NCBI GenBank assembly: GCA_020912385.1 | Contig: CP087207.1 | Location: forward strand, 2,232,001 to 2,296,000 | Origin: Neofusicoccum parvum | Lineage: Eukaryota > Ascomycota > Dothideomycetes > Botryosphaeriales > Botryosphaeriaceae | Length of the DNA stretch: 64,000 bases | Direction of reading: 5' to 3' | Shown: piece by piece, positions 53,716 to 64,000 of the stretch | Position numbering within the stretch: the first letter of the stretch is position 1 | Layout of the letters: each line of letters opens with the position of its first letter | Notes under the pieces: generated by a model | Databases searched by the model: none | What the model was told of the DNA's origin: nothing | What the model saw: only the letters and a program-made list of their open reading frames with translations | Made by a program: the position numbers and the translations under genes

Positions 53716-55364
53716 TCATCCCGAGCCCGATGCCTTCTTCTGCTCGTCGTCCGGCTTGCTGTCCTTCTTCGACTCGTTCTCCATGTCCTTGTGCTGTCCG
53801 GTCAAGTTGTGCCATGCGCTCTTGAGGAATCCCTCGTTCCTGTGCTTGTTCTTTTCCACCTCGTCAATCTTGTCCTTTGTTTCCTGGTTCATGTTCCCGA
53901 GGTTCATGACCCTCTTCGCGTTCTTGTCGCCCATCTCGTCCGCGAGCATCTCCAGGATGGTCCGCTGGTTGGCGCTTAGGTACTTGGGCATCTGGACCTT
54001 GAACTCCACCCGCAGATCGCCCTTCAGGCCCTTCCGACTATTCAGCTTCTTCATACCCATGCCGCCAAGAGTGATTTTGTCGCCGGTGCCAGTGCCGGTG
54101 GGGACCTTGACCTTGACGTCTCCGTCCAGTGTCGGGATCCGGATCTCCCCTCCTAGAACCGCAGTCGTGAGTGGTACGGTGGCCGTGTAGAGCACGTCGG
54201 AGCCGCTGCGCTGGAACTTTGGATCCGGCGCCACCCTGATGAAGACGTACAGGTCTCCGTTTTGAGTTCGAGGGTTGCTCGACATGGCGGCGCCGCTCAG
54301 TGGTGCATCGCCCTCCCCTGAAACGCGCAGCCTCATACCGTCCTCCACTCCTCCCGGGATGTCCACGGTAACAGTCCGCCTTTCCCTCACCGCGCCCTCT
54401 CCGTCACAAGTCCCGCATTCGGAGCCCTTCGGAACTGAAACGCCCACTCCACCGCATGCCTCGCAGGTCGTTGCCAATTGGAAGCCCCCCATGCTCACGA
54501 CTCTCTGACCCGTCCCATGGCAGACCTGGCAGCTGGACTTCTTCGTGCCCTTCTTGAGACCCGAGCCATCGCAAGTCTTGCACTGCACGTGCGGCGTGAT
54601 GAAAATCTCCTTGGTCGTGCCCTTCGCCGCATCCATGAAGCTGATGTTCGTCTGCACCTCGATGTTATCGCCCACCAGAACCTCCTCCTGGAACGCGGAC
54701 CGCGCGCCCCTCGCGCGCCCGCCCCGCCTCGCGCCCGCTCCCGCGAACGCGCCGAACAGGTCCTCGAAGTTGAAGTCCGCACCGAAGCCCCCGGCGCCGC
54801 CGCCACCGCCGCCGCCGAACCCGCCGAATCCGTGGAACGGGTTGCCGCCGGGGCCGCCGGGCCCAGCGCCGCCGCCGAAGCCGCTGGCGCCGCCGTCGAA
54901 CGCGGCCGAGCCGTAGGTGTCGTAGGCCTTCTTCTTCTCCGGGTCCGACAGCAGCTCGTACGCCGACTGCGCGTCGGCGAACTTGTCCTTCGCGCCCGGG
55001 TCCTTGTTCGTGTCCGGGTGGAACTTCTTCGCGAGGCCGTAGTATGCTTTCTTGATCTCGGACGATGATGCGCTCTTACCGACGCCGAGCACGGAGTACG
55101 GGTCTTTGGTTGCGAGGTTCGCGGCCGTTGCGTGGAATAGCTGCGCATCCGGGGTCAGCGGGAGGCCAGATTCTGTGCGTGGTGGCCACTTACCCTCCTC
55201 TGAGCAGGCTGCTGGGCTGTCCGATCGCATTGGAGTGCCGGGCGGCGCCATGACGGCAATGATGGAGCGGCGGTTGAAAGGCGTCGGCGCTGAGGTGCGG
55301 AGGTGGATGCTATGCGCGTTTGCAGCGCGTTTTTGACGGCTATTCTGGGAGCTGCGAGGCTCAT
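53716..55364 (-). CDS. MDJ1: MDJ1, mitochondrial type I DnaJ co-chaperone
   Basis: Exons are 55364-55194 and 55140-53716, giving 531 residues. The 53-nt intron (GTAAGT...GCGCAG) joins PAQRR to [20 protein letters not shown]. Without this join the J-domain frame runs into a misleading upstream frame starting MAPPGTPMR. Residues 1-57 ([20 protein letters not shown]) are a basic presequence. The J domain starts near residue 69 with the HPD motif in [10 protein letters not shown]. It is followed by a Gly/Phe-rich segment, four CxxCxGxG zinc repeats ([32 protein letters not shown]) and the C-terminal substrate-binding domains. MDJ1 stimulates mitochondrial Hsp70 (Ssc1) in matrix protein folding. 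The tail is rich in Lys/Asp/Ser. Confidence 0.94.
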
Positions 55365-56112
55365 TGTGGATTTGCGAATGCGTTTGCTCTACTATGATAC
55401 AAGATGAAAGGCGACTGCTGTGGATGGCGTCGGTAGAAGTTTTTTGAAAGGCCTAGGATTGGATAGAGAGCGCCAAGACTCTGGGGATCATTCTCGAATG
55501 CCGGCCCGCCAGCGCGCGATGCTAGCCGATGACGGATGCCACGCGCCTCGAGCCCCGCGCTGCTGGAGCTTGCAACTCAATTGCTCTCTGCTGATCACTC
55601 TATGGCGCTGTTCACTTGCTTCAACAAACATGCAGCCGCATGGCAAGACGTGGAGAAGGTCGAATTGGATGCAAAGCTGCGCGGAAAACGCCTGTGCGTG
55701 CTCCGCTCGCTCTTTTCGTCATCGCCGATGTAACGGCGCGTGCGCGTCGGCGTGTTGCCCGCCCCGTCGCGAAGGCGCCGCGCGCTGATATTGATGTCGC
55801 TTCTATGAATGCACATACCGCCCCATTATCTTCGTAAACCCAATTGTAGCCATCCAAGTATCCGAGAGTCCAAAAGAAATGCGACGATGAGCAGTCGCTA
55901 GCCAGGTATGAGAGAACTCCGTGATGGACGAGTCTCTAAATCTTTCCGTAGTCCGAGGGTATCCTCCACCCTAAAAAACGCCAGTATTCCCATGTAGACC
56001 AAATATGTAGCGAAACTCCGTTTATGCCGAATGCGTGAGCCCGGACAGTGTCCTGAATGCAGCGAGCGGTGGCGCGACCTTCGTGTTCGTGTAACGTTTC
56101 GGGCAGGAGCAG
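55365..56112. other. Intergenic upstream of MDJ1, no gene seen
   Basis: 750 bases; frames at 55420-55837 have no recognisable content. Confidence 0.4.
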
Positions 56113-56814
56113 CTACCGAGTGCGCGGAGGGGGAAAACGCATTCGAAAGGTCTTGTCTGAACCATGCCGTCAGAAGCTGGTCTTGCAGTGCACTCTTTTA
56201 GAGTTTGCCGGCTCGTGGGGCACTTACCCTGCATTTTTACCTTGTAAAGGAGGTCGACAATGACCTCAGACTCGCTGACAGCGAGAGCATTGAAATTTTT
56301 GCGCACTGCTGTAGCCAGTTGCTCCTTTGATATCCGTCGCTCGTTCTTCTTGCGCGCCATGGTGGGCGAGTACTTGCCGATGCCGCTGCCCAGAATCGCG
56401 TGGCCCAAGGGATTTTTGAAGGCGGAGGGAGCTTCGAGGCGGTGCGACGCACGGTATTCCTGGAGCAGAGATAGGTCTTCGGACACCCAAGATATCTATG
56501 CGGTGGCACAGGGAAGTGGGTTAGCAAGTCGAGGCATCGCAGGGCGCAGGGAGTCGCGTTGGCGACGGGGCACGGCTTACTCCTCCACTCGAGCCAGTGT
56601 GGGCGGCCTGTCCACCATTGCGGTTCGCCGAGCTCGTCGCATCGGCGGACGCAGAGATAACCTCCTTCAGATGGCTGCCATTCGTGAGCGCGGCGCCGCC
56701 GCCAGCTCTGCGGCCGCGCGCGTGGGAGGTGTGCGAGGTCGTCGGGTGCTTCTCTTTCGCCGAGGCGTCCGAGCGCGCGTCGGGGTCGTGGGGGCGAGTT
56801 TTTGCCGGCGGCAT
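56113..56814 (-). CDS. SAP30-like subunit of the Sin3 histone deacetylase complex
   Basis: Exons are 56814-56581, 56495-56228 and 56156-56113, giving 181 residues. The start is MPPAKTRPHDPD. The N-terminal 78 residues are Ser/Ala/Gly-rich and disordered. The second exon carries the Sin3-binding domain: SLLQEYRASHRLEAPSAFKN, GIGKYSPTMARKKNERRISKEQLATAVRKNFNA and ESEVIVDLLYKVKMQ. The 44-nt last exon gives DKTFRMRFPPPRTR and a stop. The final FRMRF is what I recall from the fungal family. The protein should act in the nucleus, linking Sin3 to Rpd3-type deacetylase. The tiny last exon means that an unspliced reading ends in a spurious tail. Confidence 0.85.
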
Positions 56815-58018
56815 AGTGGCGCGAAAACAAGAGAGGCCTTGGGAAAGCGAGAGGAGCAAGCGGGTGTCCTTGAGCGTAGCGGCAGAGGGCTGCATTGGAG
56901 AATTGGGCTGGCAGCAATTGAACCGAGCGCGCGCGACTCGCGAAAAGGCGCCAGCGTCATCAAGGGTCCAAGCTTCGTTCTGCCACCGCCCACGCACGTC
57001 TCCTGACATCTGTACTCGCCGCCGCCTCGGACCACAGCTGCATCCCACGCCATCAATCTGCCGCAGAGAGGTCGGAAAGGGGCCTCGGCCATCTTCCCGC
57101 GGTGGCTGCCGCATTTCCAAACCTGCTCGCGCAGCAGAGATAGATTCGTTCGGAGCACCACCGTCCATCTTATCTTATCGGTACATGGCCTCGGGCCTTG
57201 GAAAAGGGCGTACGTAGTACGAGACAGCTCGTTGCGTATTTGCGCCGCCGAGCTCAGGTTACTGCGCTCATTCTACTTTTGTGGTTGGAGGATGCTGTAT
57301 GGTGTAAGATAGGTCTGCTCACGAACGGGATCTCCCATCTTCTTCAGTAATCGAACCCATATTCTTTTTGGAACGAAAGCCTCATTCACCGTATCTGAAA
57401 GTTCTGTTCTCCTCATATGATGTATCTCCCAAATCTACCCTCGGGTCTGCGGTGGTCTCTTTCATTCCGTAGCTGCACAGAGGGAGATCTCCGATCAAAG
57501 CATGTGAGCTGCACGCATCCGCCCTCCTTCTTTCCCTTCTCGATCACTATGTCAATTGCGCCTGCAGAATAGAGTCAGGTGGATGATGTCGAACTCAGGG
57601 TCCAGGGTGGAGCATAAAACTTCGTCCTGCAGGTTCAACCCTCCTCTTCTCTTCAACCACCACCACCGCCACGGACCTGGTGTCTGTATTCTATCAGCTC
57701 AAGCATACACAGTATCACTTATACTTTAAGACAGCCTTGGCCATCCACTTACACTTACAAGTGGGCATCAAGAAGGTTTGCGCGCCCTTCTCACCTCTTA
57801 CACCCGTCACGTCGAACTCCAAGCACTTGGATATCTTCGACCTTCACTTCGTTGGAACAACGAACCGGCAGACGGTCGCTTTTATCACCCATCTTCACTG
57901 TCTGATACCTAGCCTCCTCCGTCTAATGTCATTCTTCACGACTTCAATGCCGACCAGCTAACGTCTTCACCTAAAAGGAAGCAACTGGAACGGTGGGACC
58001 TCCCCCGACATCACGAAA
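56815..58018. promoter_or_regulatory. Divergent intergenic region (SAP30-like / unknown gene)
   Basis: 1.2 kb between opposite start codons. A frame at 57680-57961 (+) has no motif and is probably leader sequence of the gene at 58019. A CACCACCACCGCC tract lies near 57660. Confidence 0.4.
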
Positions 58019-59775
58019 ATGCCGTATAGAAACCTCAAACAGCCTAGGGGTATGCTTCAAAGCAGCCACGCGCCCCAACCACGCCCCGTGGCGCGTTTTT
58101 CTGGGAACAAGCTCAACCCTGCTGCCGGCAGCTTCAACCCACAAGCTCTAGCCACCCAGAAGACTCTCAACTCTACTCAGCTTTCCGTTCCTGCTATTGA
58201 CACCACCAGCAACGCCCTGCCTCCCCACAACGAACAGCATGAAGACGATCATGTAGTCACAATCATGGTGTCCAAACTGCGTGAGCTCACTGATTTCTTC
58301 AATGAAGAAATCCTCTCCTTACGTCAGGATATCGAGATGCTAAAGCAGGGCGGCTGGTGCGTCACTGTTGGTGCGTGGCAGCCCGCGAAGCATGCCGACC
58401 TCTCTGAGATGGAGGCTACGCGTCAGCGTCTTCAAAGCTCCAGCGGCCTCCTCGGTGCACTAACTTCTCAACCCCACTTCCTGTCTCCAGAGACTGCTAC
58501 AAGACAGTTGGAAGGTCCGCCTGGCTCGCTCGACACTCTAGCTACTGAATCCAACGGAACATCATCCGCCTCACCTGCAGTGCAACCCCCAAACCAGGAC
58601 CAAGACAAGTATTCTTCTTGAGCTCTGGGCATCTGTTTTTCACTAATCATTCTTTCAGTGGCGAATCCGCTGCTGTCGACACCAAGCCTGCTATCCAGGC
58701 TGGACCGCTACAATCCGAACACGCCACTAACGGTACCACGCCTAACGGCACAGCCAACGGCTGCACTCCCAGCGACGCTCAGACGCAGAGCGGAGACCCT
58801 CTCAAGCAGCTCGTGCCCCCTCCGGCCCATCCTGATAAACCCCTACCCTCCACCGAAGACCCGTCTTTCGCCCACATGTCTTCTCAGGGAAACTGGCAAC
58901 CTCTTGCCATCCGCAACCTCCGACCCCTTCCCACTGATATGACCTCCACGATTCCCACACCTGCATCCACCCAAACCTTCTCCTGGGGCTTCCTCCGCTC
59001 TCTCCTCGCCGGCCAGTGGTGGAGCCCCGGCTTCTACTACCACCCGGTCAGCGAAGGCGCCAGCATCCTGCCCTCGCGGACGTACTACCTCCTCGACGCA
59101 TCCAACGACCCCTACGTCCCGCGCTCCCCCGGCGCCCACGGCGCCAAACTCACAGCCTTTTTCAACCCAGAGAACCCCGACGACGCCGACGGCGACGAGG
59201 CGGCCAACGCGTTCGACAACGTCCCCGTCTTCGCGACCGCGACCGAGTGGGCCGCACGCAACAACCTCGCCCCCACCACCGGCGACGAGGGCGGCGCCAG
59301 GTACGTGTACATGGGCATGTACTCGCAGCTGCGCTTCTCGGACAAGCTCGACTACGACCGGCTCGTCGAGCACGTGCCGTACGCCATCAAGATGTACTGG
59401 GCCGACCAGCTGGCCGACCTGGCCCGCCCCGCCTGGGTGACCGACGCGCTCATGAAGGCGCTCGTGCCGAAGCCCGAGTACGAGGGCCCGCTGCCCGGCC
59501 CGGCCGCCGAGGACGACGTCGTGCGCCAGGAGGTGGGCGCCCACGTGCGCGACTTGAAGGAGTGGGACCGCAATGCGCGGAAGGTGGTAGGGAGGCTGAC
59601 GAAGGAGAAGGTGTTCGAGGCGTTCTCCGCGGAGGATGCGGCCGATCCGCCTGGGTTGAGGCTGTGGTGGGAGTATCTGCAGTGTGTGGGCTGGGACAAG
59701 GGCTTCTATGACATGCTGGTGCGCGAGCAGGAAAAGTGGGACGAGAAGCAGAGGCGTACTGTTGAGCCCAACTAG
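58019..59775 (+). CDS. Unidentified fungal protein with aromatic-rich C-terminal domain
   Basis: Exons are 58019-58608 and 58659-59775, giving 568 residues. The 50-nt intron has a CACTAATC branch site and restores DQDNGESAAVD. Residues 1-75 are disordered. Residues about 85-115 (VTIMVSKLRELTDFFNEEILSLRQDIEMLKQGG) are a short coiled coil. The middle is Thr/Asn/Pro-rich. From about residue 300 an ordered domain appears: SWGFLRSLLAGQWWSPGFYYHP, SRTYYLLDASNDPYVPRSPGAHGAKLTAFFN, RYVYMGMYSQLRFSDKLDYDRLVEHVPYAIKMYWADQLADLARPAWVTDALMKALVPKPEYEGPLP, and DPPGLRLWWEYLQCVGWDKGFYDMLV. The WWSPGFYYHP and MYSQLRFSDKLDYD blocks look strongly constrained. I recall similar domains in fungal proteins of unknown role. 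There is no signal peptide. Confidence 0.8.
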
Positions 59776-60997
59776 AGGAGATGATGATCAAGGTTCATTC
59801 GAGGGAGGGTGATGGCAAAAAGGACAAGAGTGAGGAAGGTGGGTGGCAGTGGTAATGCTTAGGATGAGCGTGGGCTTTCGGCGTTTTGACATGGTTGCGG
59901 GCCTTGCTCTCTTTTCTTTTCTGACGTACGACATAAAGGACGGAGTTTGAGATCCTGCGAGTGACGGATGCGGTCTGGTATGCAGTCTTTCTGGCATGCG
60001 TCTTGAAGCCAGGATGCGTAGCGACAAACAATATAGGAATTAAGACAAAAGAAAACTTCTTCATATTTGTATATATTGCAAGGCAGCCAATATTTGACGC
60101 GCTCAAAGCAAAACCCAAGCACACTCGCAATGATGGTCTTTCGTGACCCACAAAACGCCCGCCTCCTGACAGCAGAGGCTGTCGTTACTAAGCTTTGCAT
60201 TGCGGCTTCGCGAAAGTAGCAACGAAGGTCAGGAACTAGAACGCCATACTAGTGGTAGATTCGGGTCAGACATAAGAACTTTAAGGGCGAAGTGACCGAG
60301 ATTGAATGAAAGTGAGAGTGCTGGAGGAAGTTGGGACAAAAATGATTCAGTTAAAGAGTACATCCGTGCTTGGGAACCTGGCCCTTGGAAAATGAAAATT
60401 ATATGTGTCGGAGATTAAATGAGAAGACAGATGTAGGATTGACTAGAGCAGGTGAGCAGATCCAGAGGTTGAACTGAGAAGAACAATTGCTTCATTCAGA
60501 GATTAAACTGAGAAGAAGAGACAGGAAGAGGGGGGTTTATATAAGCGAGAGAGAGGGATTCGGGAGCGAAGAGGCTAAACCAAAAGGGGAGTCCAGGGTG
60601 ATGGTGAGTGTGGAAGTCAGCATGCGTGGGCCCGTGCTTGGGCCTGTCACTGTCTGCAGCAGCTGGCTGACAGGAGACTTCGAAAGGCCAGCTACTACTC
60701 ATCTCTTGTAACCGCGCATGACACCCCGGACGCACTACATATTCCACGAAATGGAGATTGATTATAAGGTTTTGAAGCATTCATCCGCATAGTTGCGGTG
60801 GGTGTAATAAAGCACATCTGCGTCCAGATAAATGCTTCGACTCTCCACACAAGAGTCTTACCCATTTTTCACTTGCCCTGTACGCTGAGGCACTTCTATG
60901 TATCCTATCGAAACCCTCAGCCCCAATGCATCAACCCACCAACGCAAGCCACCCGCCCACTCACGCCTCCGCTCCCTCAATTGAACCAACTACACAC
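59776..60997. other. 1.2-kb intergenic region between converging genes
   Basis: AT-richer with GAA/GAG-rich purine tracts (60290-60600). A TATATAA-like string at 60537 has no gene in suitable position. No gene seen. Confidence 0.4.
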
Positions 60998-62723
60998 TCA
61001 CTCATCCCCACCGCCCCACCTCCCCACAAAAGCCCTCTCCCTCCTCTTACCCTTCGCATCCGTCCCCGCCACCTCCATCCTCTCCTGTATATCCGCCATA
61101 CACCCACTCACCTCCCCAATCCCCTTCTCCACCGCCTTGAGCATTTCCTCCACCTCCGGCCTCGTCACCGCCACCGTCGCATATGCCGAGTTCACGAACA
61201 GCGCCTCCAAAATTTCCTGCACCTCGACCGCCCCCGTCCCGACCGCATCGCCCACGCTCCGCACAGCCGCGAGCTGGCTCGAGTCGACGTGCGCGAGCAG
61301 ACGATTCTGGCAGTCCAAGCTGGCCTGCGCGAGCGCCTGGCAGGCGGCCGCTACGGTCGCTGGGGGGAGCGAGATGTCGAGTTGGCGGAGCAGCTGCTGC
61401 GTCGCAGCGGACAGGGAAATAGGCGTGGCGGCAGTGCTTTTGGCGCGGGCGCGGGCGGCGGCGGCTTGCTTGTAGGGAGATGCGCGGGGTGCTGCTGGTG
61501 GAGGCAGGGCAGCGGTGAAGTGCGCGCTGATTTCGGCGAGGGCGGTGGTGTGGGCGTGGAGGTCGGTGGCGTGGGTGGTCAGGAAGTGGAGGCGGTTGGT
61601 CATGTATTCTATAGAAGCGAGGATCTGGGCGATTGTCAGAATGTAGGTGTGGGCTGAGATGGGCATGGGTGGAGAGCTTACGTAGTCGAGGAATCGGGTT
61701 TGTAGCCGCTTTTGCTGGCCCTGGCCTTGCTCGAGAGTCTGGAGAATTGGGCTGCGAAGCTCTTGTTCAACACCCATTTGAGCGACGGATAAGATCTCGG
61801 CGTGAAGCGTCTCGAGTTCCTCCTTCAGTGCTTCTTTTTCCGCAATAGCTTCTTCTTCCGGCCGGTCTGTTTCTTCTGAACCGTCGGACTTTAGAAGTGT
61901 TTCATGGAAGATGCGGTCGACGCGCGTTCGGATGCCAGCCGCTCGAAGTGATACCAAAGATGTGCACCACTTGTCAATGGTCTGAGGATCGAACTGATCA
62001 TTTCCAGAAGATTCAAGCTTAGAGGAGAGTTTGGTAAGCGCGGACAGCATCCGATCATCAGACGTAAGACGATCATTGGTCGTAGATGTCAAAGAAGAGG
62101 CAGCCGCTTTTATCTGCTTCTGGGACGATGAGACACGCTCGTTGATGGTTTCTGTTAGTCCTTCGACCTTTGTCGCGTCAGCTGGCTGATCAACAGTTTG
62201 ATCCAGAGTCATACATCAAAGTCCAATTGCCCCTTCTCTTGAACGTTCTTCTTCTTGCGGTCGTCGAGTTTGCGTCTGACTGCATTGCTTGGCTCTGCGT
62301 TCTGCGTTCGAAGCTCAAGCAGAGCATCCATCTGCACCTCAAGGGCTTTCGTTTGCTGATCGATGGCAGCTGTCGAAGTTTCCAGGGATTCTATCGCAGC
62401 ACGCAGGTCTTCATCCTGGATGGGCTGGACTTCTGGCAGGTCCGTACGCTCCTTGACTCTCTCATCTTTCTCGCAGAGGGCTTCGTATCTTTCGAAGTAA
62501 GTGACACCGATCTATAGGCTTGGATTTTTGCTGGGTTCACTCACAGCTCAAGCTCTTCCTTGGTCAACAGTGTGTTATTGTGTAGGTACTCGTCAACCCA
62601 AGCGGCAGCGTCATCCTGTGTCTTCACCGACTCGAAGGCCCACTGCACGTCATCGCGGGCCAAGGGTATGCGGCGGTCCCGAAGGACGGTGAGGAGACGG
62701 TTGAGGGGGTCGTTGTCACGCAT
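60998..62723 (-). CDS. Coiled-coil protein; candidate augmin HAUS3-like subunit
   Basis: Exons are 62723-62545, 62488-62215, 62167-61682 and 61624-60998, giving 521 residues. The first 65 residues (DPLNRLLTVLRDRRIPLARD, then DVQWAFESVKTQDDAAAWVDEYL, NNTLLTKEELELYEAL) recall the start of metazoan HAUS3, where a short helical head of the form (K/D)DFxWLFE..xxxxFLxWF...N..LSxEEL precedes long coiled coils. The remainder is mainly heptad-rich helix (SLETSTAAIDQQTKALEVQMDALLEL, EAIAEKEALKEELETLHAEIL, QLDISLPPATVAAACQALAQ). Augmin recruits gamma-tubulin to spindle microtubules. It is known in Aspergillus nidulans but lost in yeasts. The assignment rests on layout and one short motif, so it is tentative. 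Intron 3 (57 nt) is in frame without stop. Confidence 0.75.

Positions 62724-64000
<1,277 letters not shown>

Noticed and set aside
55141..55251. Alternative MDJ1 start MAPPGTPMR
   Set aside because: It reads through a consensus GTAAGT intron; splicing from the ATG at 55364 gives a presequence in the J-domain frame.
57680..57961. 93-codon frame on the + strand
   Set aside because: No motif, poor start context, lies in the presumed leader of the gene at 58019.

Overview
The window is nuclear DNA of a filamentous ascomycete (Pezizomycotina). Dothideomycetes is my best guess, but the sequence alone does not prove the class. The evidence is eukaryotic gene structure with many short introns (47-82 nt; GT-AG with CTAAC/CTGAC-like branch sites), no operons, moderately GC-rich coding DNA, and several fungus-specific families: KRE9/KNH1, a SesB-type NACHT receptor, DUF8035, AIM41, a PHO80-type cyclin and fungal MOB3. 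I joined exons by hand. For each fully spliced gene the summed exon length is a multiple of three and the reading frame carries the family motifs.

Layout. 1-1760 (-): PNS1/choline-transporter-like membrane protein, cut by the window edge. 2384-3333 (+): alpha/beta-hydrolase. 4292-5096 (+): secreted PL20-like lyase behind a TATA box. 5738-9567 (+): NOD-like receptor with a SesB-type hydrolase fused to NACHT. 10194-14096 (+): 1300-residue membrane/coiled-coil protein. After 2.3 kb of GC-rich DNA without a gene come a PHO80-type cyclin (16438-17391), a KRE9/KNH1 cell-wall protein (17913-18947) and a prolidase with two possible starts (19276-21338). 22039-24726 holds a DUF2235 hydrolase whose nucleophile serine has been replaced. 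26225-28125 (-) is an unidentified protein, and 28654-29735 (+) is a short-chain dehydrogenase with a GC-AG intron. 29991-31241 (-) is an F-box protein with a transposase-like helix-turn-helix. It lies divergent to a MOB3/phocein gene (31693-33320). Next are the tiny V-ATPase subunit e gene (33672-34491), ARV1 (34847-36084, -), a DUF8035 protein (37015-38866, -), a secreted mucin-like Cys-rich protein (40893-41889), AIM41 (42395-42967, -), the nucleoporin Nup155/170 (43452-47789), BRO1 (49469-52569, -), the mitochondrial DnaJ MDJ1 (53716-55364, -), a SAP30-like HDAC subunit (56113-56814, -), an unidentified protein (58019-59775, +), a candidate augmin HAUS3-like coiled-coil protein (60998-62723, -) and thymidylate synthase (63029 to the window end, +).

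Most of these are housekeeping genes for membrane trafficking, cell wall, nuclear pore, mitochondria and chromatin, and I see no biosynthetic cluster. The more distinctive loci are the NLR, the DUF2235 pseudoenzyme candidate, the HTH/F-box fusion, the augmin candidate, the secreted mucin-like protein and the membrane/coiled-coil giant. I found no convincing tRNA, rRNA, intact transposon or CRISPR array.
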